Notes: a model not told the origin generated them from the sequence alone. 64,000 nucleotides of DNA from Pantoea sp. At-9b (GCF_000175935.2 NC_014837.1:2976001-3040000), one strand, 5' to 3'; counted from the stretch's first letter, positions 1-9,283 are shown. Made by a program: numbers and translations.

Positions 1-1151
1 ACACCACGTATGAAAAAGATGACAGCATCCGCAAGCAGCGTGTTAAAGCCGTCGAACTGTTCTCACTGATGATGCAGGAGCGTGCCTCTACTGGCCGTAT
101 CTACATCCAGAACGTTGACCACTGCAACACCCATAGCCCGTTTGATCCGTCCATCGCCCCGGTACGCCAGTCGAACCTGTGCCTTGAGATCGCGCTGCCG
201 ACCAAACCGCTGGAAGACGTTAACGACGAAAACGGCGAAATCGCTCTGTGTACGCTGTCAGCGTTCAACCTCGGTGCTATCGACAGCCTCGATGATCTGG
301 AAGAACTGGCCATTCTGGCGGTACGTGCGCTGGATGCCCTGCTCGACTACCAGGATTACCCGATCCCGGCCGCCAAACGCGGTGCGATGGGCCGCCGTAC
401 CCTGGGTATCGGCGTGATCAACTTCGCTTACTACCTGGCGAAAAACGGCGTGCGCTACTCCGATGGCAGCGCTAACAACCTGACGCATAAAACCTTCGAG
501 GCCATTCAGTACTATCTGCTGAAGGCGTCAAACGAGCTGGCGAAAGAGCAAGGTGCCTGCCCGTGGTTCAATGAAACGACGTATGCGCAGGGCATTCTGC
601 CGACCGATACCTATAAAAAGGATCTCGACAGTATCTGCAACGAACCGCTGCACCTCGACTGGGAAGCGCTGCGTGAGTCGATCAAAACGCACGGTCTGCG
701 TAACTCAACGCTGTCCGCGCTGATGCCGTCAGAGACGTCATCGCAGATCTCCAACGCCACCAACGGCATCGAGCCGCCGCGCGGCCACATCAGCATCAAA
801 GCGTCGAAAGACGGTATCCTGCGTCAGGTGGTGCCGGAGTATGAGCGTCTGAAAGATCAGTACGAACTGCTGTGGGAAATGCCGTCCAACGACGGTTACC
901 TGCAACTGGTCGGCGTGATGCAGAAGTTTATCGACCAGGCCATTTCGTCGAACACCAACTACGATCCGAGCCGCTTCGCGAACGGCAAAGTGCCGATGAA
1001 GCAGTTGCTGAAAGATCTGCTGACCGCTTACAAGTTTGGCGTGAAAACCCTGTACTACCAGAACACCCGTGACGGTGCTGAGGATGCGCAGGACGATCTG
1101 GCCCCCTCCATTCAGGACGACGGCTGCGAAAGCGGCGCTTGTAAGATTTAA
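1..1151 (+). CDS. nrdA: Ribonucleoside-diphosphate reductase alpha subunit, 5' truncated
   Basis: C-terminal half of the class Ia ribonucleotide reductase large subunit, which reduces NDPs to dNDPs in the cytoplasm. The reading frame is open from base 3; the true start lies outside the window. The catalytic NLCLE block (Cys439 and Glu441 in E. coli numbering) lies near bases 175-190. Its redox partner Cys462 (ALCTLSAF) follows 23 residues later. The LYYQNTRDG block holds the Tyr730/Tyr731 radical-transfer pair, and the tail CESGACKI carries the two shuttle cysteines. nrdB follows 42 bases downstream. The N-terminal ATP cone and any NrdR boxes are not visible. Identity is certain from near-complete agreement with E. 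coli NrdA. Confidence 0.98.
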   Translation, partial: TTYEKDDSIRKQRVKAVELFSLMMQERASTGRIYIQNVDHCNTHSPFDPSIAPVRQSNLCLEIALPTKPLEDVNDENGEIALCTLSAFNLGAIDSLDDLEELAILAVRALDALLDYQDYPIPAAKRGAMGRRTLGIGVINFAYYLAKNGVRYSDGSANNLTHKTFEAIQYYLLKASNELAKEQGACPWFNETTYAQGILPTDTYKKDLDSICNEPLHLDWEALRESIKTHGLRNSTLSALMPSETSSQISNATNGIEPPRGHISIKASKDGILRQVVPEYERLKDQYELLWEMPSNDGYLQLVGVMQKFIDQAISSNTNYDPSRFANGKVPMKQLLKDLLTAYKFGVKTLYYQNTRDGAEDAQDDLAPSIQDDGCESGACKI

Positions 1152-1156
1152 TCAGA

Positions 1157-1176
1157 GGCGGAGCGACGGCTCCGCC
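1157..1176 (+). other. nrdA-nrdB intercistronic hairpin
   Basis: GGCGGAGC and GCTCCGCC form a perfect 8-bp stem with a 4-base loop, 5 bases after the nrdA stop. No T-run follows (CATATTT), so it is better read as an mRNA-processing or partial attenuation element than as a full terminator. Confidence 0.6.
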
Positions 1177-1193
1177 CATATTTGGACATCCCT

Positions 1194-2324
1194 ATGGCTT
1201 ACACCACATTCTCACAAACCAAGAATGACCAGCTGAAAGAGCCGATGTTTTTCGGTCAGTCGGTTAACGTTGCCCGTTTCGATCAGCAGAAATATGACAT
1301 CTTTGAAAAGTTGATCGAAAAGCAGCTCTCCTTCTTCTGGCGTCCGGAAGAAGTGGACGTGTCACGCGATCGCATCGACTATCAGGCGCTGCCGGAGCAC
1401 GAAAAACACATTTTCATCAGCAACCTGAAGTATCAGACGCTGCTGGATTCGATCCAGGGTCGTAGCCCGAACGTCGCGCTGCTGCCGCTGATCTCGATCC
1501 CGGAACTGGAAACCTGGATTGAAACCTGGGCGTTCTCCGAGACCATCCACTCGCGTTCTTATACCCACATCATCCGCAACATCGTCAACGATCCGTCACT
1601 GGTGTTTGATGATATCGTCACTAACGAGCAGATCCTCGCCCGTGCGCAGGATATCTCGAAGTATTATGACGACCTGATTGAGATGACCAACTACTGGCAT
1701 CTGCTGGGTGAAGGCACGCATCAGGTAGCGGGTAAAACCGTGACCGTTGATCTGCGTGCGCTGAAGAAGCAACTCTACATCTGCCTGATGAGCGTCAACG
1801 CGCTGGAAGCGATTCGCTTCTACGTCAGCTTCGCTTGCTCGTTCGCCTTTGCCGAGCGTGAGCTGATGGAAGGTAACGCCAAAATCATCCGCCTGATCGC
1901 CCGTGACGAAGCGCTGCACCTGACCGGTACTCAGCATATGCTGAACCTGATGCGTACCGGCGAAGATGATCCGGAGATGAAAGAGATTGCGGCAGAGTGC
2001 CGTGATGAATGCTACGACCTGTTCAAGAAAGCGGCCGAGCAGGAAAAAGAGTGGGCAGAATATCTGTTCAGCGGCGGCTCGATGATTGGCCTGAACAAAG
2101 ACATTCTGTGCCAGTACATTGAGTACATCACCAACATCCGTATGCAGGCGGTGGGTCTTGATCTGCCGTTCCAGACGCGTTCGAACCCGATTCCGTGGAT
2201 CAACAGCTGGCTGGTGTCTGACAACGTTCAGGTGGCCCCGCAGGAAGTTGAAGTCAGCTCTTATCTGGTGGGTCAAATTGACGCGGAAGTGGGCGAAGAC
2301 GACTTTAACGACTTCCAGCTGTAA
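1194..2324 (+). CDS. nrdB: Ribonucleoside-diphosphate reductase beta subunit
   Basis: Small radical-generating subunit of class Ia ribonucleotide reductase. It houses the diiron-tyrosyl radical that is passed to NrdA. The predicted 376 residues match E. coli NrdB in length. Diiron ligand motifs are visible ([38 protein letters not shown]). The C-terminal tail ending in DFQL is the NrdA-docking peptide. An in-frame TTG twelve bases upstream (1182) would add MDIP, but the ATG at 1194 gives the conserved [12 protein letters not shown] start and is preferred. The Shine-Dalgarno sequence is weak, which suggests coupling to nrdA. yfaE starts 2 bases after the stop. Confidence 0.98.
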   Translation: MAYTTFSQTKNDQLKEPMFFGQSVNVARFDQQKYDIFEKLIEKQLSFFWRPEEVDVSRDRIDYQALPEHEKHIFISNLKYQTLLDSIQGRSPNVALLPLISIPELETWIETWAFSETIHSRSYTHIIRNIVNDPSLVFDDIVTNEQILARAQDISKYYDDLIEMTNYWHLLGEGTHQVAGKTVTVDLRALKKQLYICLMSVNALEAIRFYVSFACSFAFAERELMEGNAKIIRLIARDEALHLTGTQHMLNLMRTGEDDPEMKEIAAECRDECYDLFKKAAEQEKEWAEYLFSGGSMIGLNKDILCQYIEYITNIRMQAVGLDLPFQTRSNPIPWINSWLVSDNVQVAPQEVEVSSYLVGQIDAEVGEDDFNDFQL

Positions 2325-2326
2325 GT

Positions 2327-2587
2327 ATGAGCCGTTCTGTTGTTATTCTGCGTAGCTCCGGCACCCGGCTGGAGTGCGCAGAAGATCATCCCAATCTGCT
2401 GACCACGCTCGAAGCACACAATGTTTGCGTTGAGTATCAGTGTCGCGAAGGCTACTGTGGCTCCTGCCGCATGCGCTTGCTGAAAGGGGAAGTGCACTAC
2501 GCCGAGACCCCACTGGCGTTTATTCAACAGGGTGAGTTTTTACCCTGTTGCTGTAAAGCCAAAGGCGAGATTGAGATCGAGCTGTAA
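2327..2587 (+). CDS. yfaE: 2Fe-2S ferredoxin-like protein YfaE
   Basis: An 86-residue plant-type [2Fe-2S] ferredoxin. Cluster ligands are visible as CREGYCGSC around residues 40-48, with the last cysteine in LPCCCKAKG near residue 76. In E. coli, YfaE supplies electrons for maintaining the NrdB diiron-tyrosyl cofactor, and it is co-transcribed with nrdAB. Here the ATG follows the nrdB stop by two bases, so translational coupling is expected. Length and sequence agree with the E. coli protein (84 residues). An inverted pair of palindromic repeats begins 11 bases after the stop and probably ends the transcript. Confidence 0.96.
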   Translation: MSRSVVILRSSGTRLECAEDHPNLLTTLEAHNVCVEYQCREGYCGSCRMRLLKGEVHYAETPLAFIQQGEFLPCCCKAKGEIEIEL

Positions 2588-2598
2588 CCCACGCTCCC

Positions 2599-2620
2599 GT
2601 AGCGGCGCGATTTATCGCGC
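2599..2620 (+). repeat. REP-like palindromic repeat, copy 1a
   Basis: 22-base unit beginning GTAGCGGCGCGAT and ending ATCGCGC. The inner 16 bases are themselves palindromic (GCGCGAT-TT-ATCGCGC). It pairs with copy 1b to form one long stem between the convergent yfaE and yfaY. Confidence 0.85.
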
Positions 2621-2646
2621 AATCCGTGCGCCTGACGGAAAAAACC

Positions 2647-2668
2647 GCGCGATTAATCGCGCCGCTAC
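2647..2668 (-). repeat. REP-like palindromic repeat, copy 1b (inverted)
   Basis: Inverted copy of the same 22-base unit with one central change (GATTAATC instead of GATAAATC). Copies 1a and 1b together give a head-to-head inverted pair 26 bases apart. The pair probably acts as a bidirectional transcription barrier between yfaE and yfaY. Confidence 0.85.
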
Positions 2669-2676
2669 GGGGCTGC

Positions 2677-3873
2677 TTATATTTTCACCGTTTCCAGCAC
2701 ATCAATCCAACCGTGCCCGGTGCTAACGTCGCTACCGTGCAACCAGCGACGCAGCATATTCATCGCCATCATCGCGACCACTTTCTGACGGATCTCAAGG
2801 TTGTGGCGTCCGTGGTTGAACTTCACCCGTTGACCCCAGCTCGCTTCCGGTGTGTGCAGTGCAATCGTCACCTCCCCTTCATGCAAGGTTCCGACCGCCA
2901 GCCCGACTTCAGCCTGCTGCTGTGCCGCGAAATCACGCAGACGCTGCACCTGCTGTTCCAGGCTTTCCGTTTGCTCCGGCAGCACATTACCGGCGCGCAA
3001 CGGCACCTCGGCTGATGCCAGCTGCCATTGCAGCAAGCCGGCGGTGTATGATTCGCTGACCGCCAGCGTTAACCCCCGTGCGGCCAGCTGTTGTGCCAGC
3101 CACACCGGCAATCCTTCCGTCCCTTCAAAGAGGGTGCATTCCGCCAGCAACAGCCTGACCTGCTGCCATACCTGCTCCATCGCTACCCGCTGGCTGGCCG
3201 GTCCGGTCAGTTTGATTTCGATAATCGGCATCGAAGAGCGATAACCCATGACCACGCCTTCGGGTAACGGTAACGGTTCCAGCTCAGCCGCAATGTCGCT
3301 CTCGCCGCGACCAAAGGTGGTGAGGCGCAGACAAAGTGGTGGTTCTGGCAGATCGAAACGCGCTTGCAGACGCGGCAGGATCTCCTGCTCTACCATCACC
3401 TTAAATTCGGACGGCACGCCCGGGGTGAAGAATATCCAGCAGCGATTGAGTTGCAGCGCAAAGCCACAAGCAGTGCCGACCGGGTTATCGATTAATTCTG
3501 CGTTGGCGGGAATCTCTGCCTGCTTGCGATTGCTCGGTGCCATGACACGTCCACGACCGGCAAACCAGGCTTCCATCTTCTCCAGCCACTCCTGATGCAA
3601 TACCAGATGGCTATTGCTGGCGGTCGCTGCCGCCAGCGCACTGAGATCGTCGCTGGTTGGGCCGAGGCCGCCATTCACAATCAACACGTCAGCAATCTGG
3701 CTACGGCTTTGTAATGCTTCCACCAACGAAGGCAGTGCATCCCCCACCGTGCTGCGGCTGGTCATCGGTAAGCCATGCTGGAACAGCACGTCAGCCAGCC
3801 AGGCGGCATTGGTATCGACAATCTGCCCATGTAACACTTCATCGCCCGTCGAGAGCATTTCAACTCGAATCAC
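2677..3873 (-). CDS. yfaY: CinA-like protein YfaY (NMN amidohydrolase-related)
   Basis: A 398-residue protein matching E. coli YfaY (400 residues) end to end. The N-terminal MoCF-biosynthesis/COG1058-type domain (residues 1-170; MLSTGDEVLHGQIVDTNAAW, NGGLGPTSDDLSA) is well conserved. The C-terminal PncC/CinA domain (about 240-390) is divergent: the usual TAESCTGG-type active-site stretch reads SESYTAG. It is therefore unlikely to be a competent NMN deamidase, in line with the family view that YfaY is a degenerate paralogue. In E. coli the glp genes lie between this gene and nrdAB-yfaE; here they are absent. The gene is convergent with yfaE and follows elaB on the same strand. Confidence 0.93.
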   Translation of the reverse strand: MIRVEMLSTGDEVLHGQIVDTNAAWLADVLFQHGLPMTSRSTVGDALPSLVEALQSRSQIADVLIVNGGLGPTSDDLSALAAATASNSHLVLHQEWLEKMEAWFAGRGRVMAPSNRKQAEIPANAELIDNPVGTACGFALQLNRCWIFFTPGVPSEFKVMVEQEILPRLQARFDLPEPPLCLRLTTFGRGESDIAAELEPLPLPEGVVMGYRSSMPIIEIKLTGPASQRVAMEQVWQQVRLLLAECTLFEGTEGLPVWLAQQLAARGLTLAVSESYTAGLLQWQLASAEVPLRAGNVLPEQTESLEQQVQRLRDFAAQQQAEVGLAVGTLHEGEVTIALHTPEASWGQRVKFNHGRHNLEIRQKVVAMMAMNMLRRWLHGSDVSTGHGWIDVLETVKI

Positions 3874-3968
3874 GTCAATTCTCCTTTATCCCTGTCGCTT
3901 TAATTTAGAAAGAGGGCGAGAGAAACACAATCGCTGTCGATGCGGTACGGGGTATTTCAGGGGAGGAT

Positions 3969-3987
3969 GGGCGCGCGCGACGCGCCC
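3969..3987. other. Hairpin downstream of elaB
   Basis: GGGCGCG and CGCGCCC form a 7-bp GC-rich stem just after the elaB stop. No T-run follows on the minus strand, so efficient termination is doubtful and some read-through into yfaY is possible. Confidence 0.45.
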
Positions 3988-3995
3988 GATAACGA

Positions 3996-4304
3996 TTAGC
4001 GACGGGCCAGCAGCAACCCTAAGAACAGTCCGGCGGCGGCACCAATACCAATGCCCTGCCAGGGTTTATCGTGCACATACTCATCGGCGCGGTAAGCAGC
4101 TTTTTTCGCCCGATAGTAGTAACTGTCAGATGCCTGGCTGACGCGGGATTTCACCTCTTCCAACGCCTGCTCCGCTTTGCTTTTCAGTTCGATGTACTTT
4201 TGATCGGCTGGATCACCGGATGAACGTAACACTTCTTCCAGTGTTTCGGTCAGCAGCGCCAAATCGTCATCAAGACGGGTTTCAAATTGATCGGTGGATG
4301 ACAT
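3996..4304 (-). CDS. elaB: Tail-anchored inner-membrane ribosome-binding protein ElaB
   Basis: A 102-residue DUF883 protein, nearly collinear with E. coli ElaB (101 residues). It has a charged helical N-terminus with the conserved LLSETLEEVLRSSGDPADQK-like block, a central SRVSQASDSYYYRAKKAAYRADEYVH segment, and a C-terminal membrane anchor ending in GLFLGLLLARR. Family members are tail-anchored in the inner membrane, bind ribosomes and are induced by RpoS in stationary phase. A good GGAGGA Shine-Dalgarno sequence lies ahead of the ATG. The upstream region carries a CTATAGT element suited to RpoS (see promoter entry). The gene is divergent from opgD. Confidence 0.96.
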   Translation of the reverse strand: MSSTDQFETRLDDDLALLTETLEEVLRSSGDPADQKYIELKSKAEQALEEVKSRVSQASDSYYYRAKKAAYRADEYVHDKPWQGIGIGAAAGLFLGLLLARR

Positions 4305-4343
4305 TACGTAGTTCCTCCATGTATTTAACTTACCTGTCGGTTA

Positions 4344-4350
4344 ACTATAG
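4344..4350 (-). promoter_or_regulatory. Candidate RpoS-type -10 element of elaB
   Basis: On the minus strand the sequence reads TGACTATAGTTAA. CTATAGT is one base from the sigma-S -10 consensus CTATACT and lies 40 bases upstream of the elaB ATG. The known RpoS control of elaB in E. coli supports the call. No clear -35 is needed for this class. Confidence 0.5.
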
Positions 4351-4589
4351 TCATTAAACGCCCATTCGGGGCAATGAGCGGCCAGGAATTGCCCGAGTTT
4401 CATCCGTAAAGGGTAAAGATTTGAAATCTGCTTCGCTTCTATGATTTATCTGATAAATTTCTTCGGACTGAATTTTTTCATTCGGCGACTGTCGTAACCC
4501 CCTGTAGCCTGACGCTATCAGGTCTGAAATGCGTGCATGATGCACGGCAGTCACCTTAAACCCGAGCAGCTAAGGATTAGATTTCTGGC

Positions 4590-6248
4590 ATGAATCGTAG
4601 AAAGTTTATGAAAGCGTCCATGGCCCTCTCTGCCCTGAGTGGCATGACGGGTCTGTCCACGCTGTTTGCACAGTCCGCCTGGGCGGCAGATGGCATTGCC
4701 GACGGCACTGCGGTTCGCTTCGATTTCGATGTACTGAAAAAGAAAGCCGCCGCACTGGCGAAACAGCCCTGGGGCGGCGCGCCTGGCCCGCTGCCTGACA
4801 CCCTGGCCAATCTGACCCCACAGGCCTATAACGCCATTCAGTACGACGCCAACCATTCGCTGTGGAACAACATCCCCAATCGCGAACTGGATGTACAATT
4901 CTTCCATGTTGGCATGGGCTTTAAACGCCGCATCCAGATGTTCTCCGTTGATGCCGCCAGCCGCGAAGCGCGTGAAATCCACTTCCGCCCGGAGTTGTTT
5001 AACTACAACGACGCCAACGTTGATACCAAACAACTGGTCGGCAAAACCGATCTCGGCTTTGCCGGTTTCCGTGCCTTTAAGAAACCAGAACTGGCGCGCC
5101 GCGACATCGTCTCCTTCCTCGGTGCCAGCTACTTCCGCGCCGTTGATGAAACCTACCAGTACGGCCTTTCCGCCCGTGGTGTGGCGGTGAACACCTTCAG
5201 CAACGGTCATGAAGAGTTCCCGGATTTCACCGCCTTCTGGTTTGAAACGCCGAAAGCCGAAGACACCACCTTTGTGGTGTACGCCCTGCTGGACGGTGCC
5301 AGCGTGACCGGCGCGTACAAGTTCACCATTCACTGCGAAGCCAAACGCGTGGTGATGGAGGTGGAAAACCACCTGTTCGCACGCAGTGATATCCGCCAGT
5401 TGGGTATCGCGCCCATGACCAGTATGTTTAGTTGCGGCACCAACGAGCGTCGTATGTGCAACACCTATCACCCGCAAATCCACGACTCTGATCGCCTGGC
5501 GATGTGGACCGGTAACGGTGAATGGATTGCCCGCCCACTGAATAACCCGCAGCGTTTGCAGTTCAATGCCTATCAGGATGAAAACCCGCGTGGCTTTGGC
5601 CTGTTACAGCTCAATCATGACTTCAAGGATTATCAGGATGTGATTGGCTGGTACGACAAACGTCCAAGCCTGTGGGTTGAGCCGATTGGCAAATGGGGCA
5701 AAGGGGCCATCAACCTGATGGAGATCCCGACGACCGGTGAAACACTGGATAACGTGGTGTGCTTCTGGCAACCGGAAAAACCGGTGAAAGCGGGCAGCGA
5801 ATTCAACTTCCAGTACAAACTTTACTGGAGCGGTCTGCCACCGGTGCGTAGCGGACTGGCGCGTGTGGATGCCACCCGTACCGGTATCGGTGGTTTCCCG
5901 GAAGGTTGGGCGCCAGGCGAGCACTTCCCGGAACAATGGAGCCGCCGCTTTGCCATCGATTTCGTCGGTGGTGACCTGAAAGCCGCTGCGCCGAAGGGGA
6001 TTGAGCCGGTGATCACCGTGTCAGCGGGAACCATCAAGCAGGTCGAGATTCTGTACGTGGAGCCCATCGATGGTTACCGTATCCTGTTTGACTGGTACCC
6101 CAACAGCGATTCTACCAAACCGGTGGATATGCGTCTGTTCCTGCGCACCAAAGACGAAACCCTGAGTGAAACCTGGTTGTATCAATACTTCCCACCCGCG
6201 CCGGATCAGCGTAAATACGTTGATGACCGGCAGATGACGCCGGGTTGA
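4590..6248 (+). CDS. opgD: Glucan biosynthesis protein D (Tat-exported)
   Basis: A 552-residue MdoG/OpgD-family periplasmic protein (E. coli OpgD is 551) that shapes osmoregulated periplasmic glucan backbones. The N-terminus NRRKFMKAS is a twin-arginine signal, followed by a hydrophobic stretch and a likely AWA cleavage site near residue 32. Conserved blocks include [19 protein letters not shown], [33 protein letters not shown] and the C-terminal [17 protein letters not shown]. coli has paralogues OpgG (Sec) and OpgD (Tat); the Tat signal decides for OpgD. It is a single-gene unit, divergent from elaB and closed by a strong terminator. Confidence 0.97.
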   Translation: MNRRKFMKASMALSALSGMTGLSTLFAQSAWAADGIADGTAVRFDFDVLKKKAAALAKQPWGGAPGPLPDTLANLTPQAYNAIQYDANHSLWNNIPNRELDVQFFHVGMGFKRRIQMFSVDAASREAREIHFRPELFNYNDANVDTKQLVGKTDLGFAGFRAFKKPELARRDIVSFLGASYFRAVDETYQYGLSARGVAVNTFSNGHEEFPDFTAFWFETPKAEDTTFVVYALLDGASVTGAYKFTIHCEAKRVVMEVENHLFARSDIRQLGIAPMTSMFSCGTNERRMCNTYHPQIHDSDRLAMWTGNGEWIARPLNNPQRLQFNAYQDENPRGFGLLQLNHDFKDYQDVIGWYDKRPSLWVEPIGKWGKGAINLMEIPTTGETLDNVVCFWQPEKPVKAGSEFNFQYKLYWSGLPPVRSGLARVDATRTGIGGFPEGWAPGEHFPEQWSRRFAIDFVGGDLKAAAPKGIEPVITVSAGTIKQVEILYVEPIDGYRILFDWYPNSDSTKPVDMRLFLRTKDETLSETWLYQYFPPAPDQRKYVDDRQMTPG

Positions 6249-6253
6249 TGACC

Positions 6254-6284
6254 ATGGCGAGGTGCCAACCTCGCCATTATTTTT
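6254..6284 (+). terminator. Intrinsic terminator of opgD
   Basis: ATGGCGAGGT/ACCTCGCCAT gives a perfect 10-bp stem with a 4-base loop, followed by TATTTTT. It starts 6 bases past the opgD stop and overlaps the 3' end of the convergent elaA. Confidence 0.9.
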
Positions 6285-6726
6285 GCATGTCGATATGCGG
6301 GATATCGTCTTCGAGATAGATAGCGCTCACCGCGACAAAGCCATGACCGGCATAGAACGATTGCAGATGCGCCTGGGCTGAGAGAAAAGGCGTGTGCTGT
6401 GGCCAGTAGCGCTGGCAAACCTGCAATGCCTGCACCATTAAACGGTTGCCCAGGTTGATACCACGGGCGCGACCGGAAACAATCACCCGCCCAATCTTCA
6501 CCGGACTCTGCGCATCGGCGGGCGATAAAATACGTGCATACGCCACCAGCTCATCACCCAGCATGCCCAACAGATGGCGATTTTCTGCCACCAAATCCTG
6601 TCCATCCACATCGAGATAGGGACAGTTTTGCTCCACGACAAAAACCTCACTGCGCAATGCCAGCAACGCATAAAGTTGTGGCACCGTTAAATCGCGGTGA
6701 TGAATATCCAGCCAGTTAATATCCAT
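6277..6726 (-). CDS. elaA: GNAT-family acetyltransferase ElaA
   Basis: A 149-residue GCN5-related N-acetyltransferase homologous to E. coli ElaA (153 residues). Conserved blocks are LYALLALRSEVFVVEQNCPY at residues 19-38, the acetyl-CoA binding motif RVIVSGRARGINLGNRLM near 85-102, and SAQAHLQSFYAGHGF near 115-130. The substrate is not established for the family. The Shine-Dalgarno AAGGAGAG precedes the ATG. The 3' end overlaps the opgD terminator. The MFS/HdeD pair lies 30 bases upstream on the same strand, so the three may be co-transcribed. In E. coli elaA neighbours elaB and the men and rbn genes; those are not here. Confidence 0.94.
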   Translation of the reverse strand: MDINWLDIHHRDLTVPQLYALLALRSEVFVVEQNCPYLDVDGQDLVAENRHLLGMLGDELVAYARILSPADAQSPVKIGRVIVSGRARGINLGNRLMVQALQVCQRYWPQHTPFLSAQAHLQSFYAGHGFVAVSAIYLEDDIPHIDMQK

Positions 6727-6756
6727 GTTCTCTCCTTATTGGCCTGCCACTCTACC

Positions 6757-7869
6757 TTAATAACGCCGTTGTTGCAGGGCAAAACCGGTGAAGAAAGCGC
6801 ACAATAGCGCCGCCATCCACGGCAGGCCATGCAGCGTGAGCGACATCGCCCATCCCCCCAATGCCGGGCCAACAAAGGCACCGATACCCCACGCCACCGA
6901 CAGCACCGCATAGGCTGCCGCCAGTTCCGAACCCTGAAAACGCTGCCCCACCAGCGTGATGATCACCGTATAAATGCCGACAAATACCCCACCCCAGCAG
7001 AACAACAGCAATCGTGCCAGCCACAACGACTGCAATGCCAGCGGCCAGGCAAGCGCGCCCAGGGTGGATAACGCGGCCAACCAGACAATTAAATGATGGC
7101 GATCCATGCGATCGGCCAGCCACCCGATTGGCAGCTGCAACAGGATCGCACCGACCAGTAAAATGGTGATCAACGATGTCGCCTGCGTTTCGGACCAACC
7201 CAGATTGATCGCATACAGCGCCAGCAAGTTCATGCCTGCCGCTTCCAGCGCCGCATTAAGGATGGTCGCAGACAGCGCCAGTGGTAACAATCGCAACCAA
7301 CGTGAAAAAGAACGTGGCACCCCTTGTTCTGTGCTGAAACGCAGGTTACCGCTGCCAAACAACGCCAGCGCGGCGATGGCAGCTAACACCGCGCCGGTGA
7401 TGAATGCGCCATCACCGCTGCCCTGCAACGTCAATATAAAAGGGCCGAGCGCAAATCCTGCCGATAGCATCGCGGTATAGGTTGCCAGCATCTTCGCCCG
7501 CTGGTGTTCGGCAGCGTGTTGATTAAGCCAGGTTTCCGTCACCACCAAAATCACTTCCGAAGCCATACCGAGCAGCAGTCGTAACAAGAAGCTGCTGGCA
7601 ATCGGTAACCAGGGAAACAGAATTAACAGCAGCATGGATATCAGCAGCGCGGTGATCAGCAATGCTTGCGGTGAAAAACGGCGGCAGAGTCCCGGCAAGG
7701 CGGGCGCGATAATCAACACACCTGCCGCATGCATCGCGGCATTGAGGCCAATCAGCGTTTCACTATAACCCGCCGCCGACAGCCGGAGGGCAATCAGCGG
7801 CGCACTTAAACCATAAGTCAGACCAAAGAGGGTAATGGCGAGGAGGATAATTACGCGGCTGCGCGTCAT
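6757..7869 (-). CDS. MFS transporter, YcaD-like (substrate unknown)
   Basis: A 370-residue polytopic membrane protein with about 11-12 predicted transmembrane helices, short for a major facilitator. Visible family marks are the opening helix ITLFGLTYGLSAPLIALRL, the QHAAEHQRAKMLATYTAMLSAGFALGP segment after helix 4, and GWLADRMDRHHL at the usual motif-A position between helices. The overall arrangement resembles YcaD/CynX-type exporters. The start ATG overlaps the stop of the upstream HdeD-like gene by 4 bases (ATGA), so the two are translationally coupled and probably work together. Drug, amino-acid or cyanate-type substrates cannot be told apart from sequence alone. Confidence 0.85.
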   Translation of the reverse strand: MTRSRVIILLAITLFGLTYGLSAPLIALRLSAAGYSETLIGLNAAMHAAGVLIIAPALPGLCRRFSPQALLITALLISMLLLILFPWLPIASSFLLRLLLGMASEVILVVTETWLNQHAAEHQRAKMLATYTAMLSAGFALGPFILTLQGSGDGAFITGAVLAAIAALALFGSGNLRFSTEQGVPRSFSRWLRLLPLALSATILNAALEAAGMNLLALYAINLGWSETQATSLITILLVGAILLQLPIGWLADRMDRHHLIVWLAALSTLGALAWPLALQSLWLARLLLFCWGGVFVGIYTVIITLVGQRFQGSELAAAYAVLSVAWGIGAFVGPALGGWAMSLTLHGLPWMAALLCAFFTGFALQQRRY

Positions 7870-9212
7870 TTAATCACACTCCGCGAGGGTGTCCGCTTCT
7901 GCTGCCACAGCGCATAGCGCAGGCACAGGCTACGCCACAGTCGTACCGTCCACAGCGTACTGGGTTGGGGATCAATAACGCGGTGCAATAGGCGCACGTA
8001 ATCCAGGACTAAACCGGGCGTCCAGGTCATCTCCTCCGCCCTGCCGCGCACCACCCCCAATAGCCAAAAATTGGGGTCGCTGAACAACCGTAATCCGGCA
8101 TAGGGTTTTCTGGCCAGAATGCCCTCAATCGCCACATCCAACGCCTGGATAACCGCAGAGGAACAGTTACGCGCGGTCAGATTGTAGGTGCTGTCGAGGC
8201 GATAGCTGTGCCAGAAATTACGTAATGCCTTGAAATTGTAATGTGCAAACTGGATTTGCTTGTCCGGTGCGCACCAGTCAGCCACCTCCTGCGGCAGAGA
8301 GGCCAGAAAACGTCCGGCCACATCGTTATGTGCGCCCGAACGCAACACCGCACGGAAATTACTGCTGTCGCGATCAATATCATTCAGCGGATAGTGGCTG
8401 ATATAAAGCGCCTCTCCGGCGGCCATCGCCGCATGTCCGGTTGAGATCACACCATGTTGATCGACGGCAGCGATGTAACGATTGATTAGCCGGTAACTTT
8501 CGCGCAGCCTGCCGGCTCCTAACGGTGTCCAGACGTAAACTTCCAGTGGCTGGGCGGGTGGCTGATGAGGAAACGGCGGATGGACGTACTGGCTGCTGTG
8601 CCACTGCCGCAATCCCCCGACTTTAAACAGCGGTAGCGTGGTGACCGTGCTGTTTTCTGTCAGCAAATGCGCCTGCCGCGCCATTTGTAGCAGCGTGGTA
8701 CCGATGCTCAGCAGCAGCAACGCAAAACACAACGGGACAGCGATGTGATGATGAAACGGCCAGTCGCTGAGGATCAGGATGCTGATAAACCACTCCACCA
8801 CCCCGGTCAGACATTGTTTACGCCAACGCCAACCCCGTAATACGATTGCCGCCACAAAGCGGAACAGACCATCAACCATAAACGCGATGCCAAACAGCAC
8901 CGCCGAAACATCATTGTTGTCCTGCGGAATATTGAGGATCAGAAAACCGATAAAGCACAATCCCAGCGCTTTCAACAGGGTCAAACCGTCAATACGCATT
9001 TCGCGGATAAACGCCAACGTCACCTGCACCAGGCCTTCGATAATAAAAAATACCGCCAGCAGATCCAGCGGCACCGAAAGCAGGCCGTCGCTACTAATGT
9101 CATAGAGGATCAATGCGGACAACACCAGTAACACCAGACCAACGATAGCCAGCCAGTACCAGCGTCTGCGGATCACCTGTGCCCCGGTGAGCAAAAATAT
9201 CAACTTGATCAC
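7866..9212 (-). CDS. HdeD-like membrane protein fused to a putative cysteine-hydrolase domain
   Basis: A 448-residue two-part protein. Residues 18-176 hold six hydrophobic helices with the HdeD/DUF308 layout: RRRWYW before helix 1, and FIIEGLVQV and MVDGLFRFV repeats. Residues about 222-400 form a soluble domain with GH260AA, then HYNFKALRNFWHSY and ARNC350SS. A histidine placed before an Asn-Cys is the order seen in circularly permuted papain-like/NlpC-P60 hydrolases such as the LRAT/YiiX type. This assignment is inference. Positive-inside residues put both termini in the cytoplasm. The start is GTG (GTGATCAAG) behind a GAGG Shine-Dalgarno sequence. The gene is coupled to the MFS gene by a 4-base overlap. 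The HdeD part suggests a membrane or acid-stress role. Confidence 0.75.
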   Translation of the reverse strand: MIKLIFLLTGAQVIRRRWYWLAIVGLVLLVLSALILYDISSDGLLSVPLDLLAVFFIIEGLVQVTLAFIREMRIDGLTLLKALGLCFIGFLILNIPQDNNDVSAVLFGIAFMVDGLFRFVAAIVLRGWRWRKQCLTGVVEWFISILILSDWPFHHHIAVPLCFALLLLSIGTTLLQMARQAHLLTENSTVTTLPLFKVGGLRQWHSSQYVHPPFPHQPPAQPLEVYVWTPLGAGRLRESYRLINRYIAAVDQHGVISTGHAAMAAGEALYISHYPLNDIDRDSSNFRAVLRSGAHNDVAGRFLASLPQEVADWCAPDKQIQFAHYNFKALRNFWHSYRLDSTYNLTARNCSSAVIQALDVAIEGILARKPYAGLRLFSDPNFWLLGVVRGRAEEMTWTPGLVLDYVRLLHRVIDPQPSTLWTVRLWRSLCLRYALWQQKRTPSRSVIK

Positions 9213-9283
9213 AAGGCCTCTGCGCGACGAGTGAACATTGCTTAAAAATTAGCAATCCGCAGCGGAATTGTCAGATGACAGGC

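Noticed and set aside
1596..2276. 226-residue open frame antisense to nrdB
   Set aside because: Shadow of a strongly conserved gene; no ribosome site or recognisable protein.
4354..4554. 66-codon frame in the elaB-opgD gap
   Set aside because: No Shine-Dalgarno sequence, no family, and it occupies the divergent promoter region.
4551..5483. 310-residue open frame antisense to opgD
   Set aside because: Lies wholly against conserved OpgD codons; a product of GC-rich codon bias.
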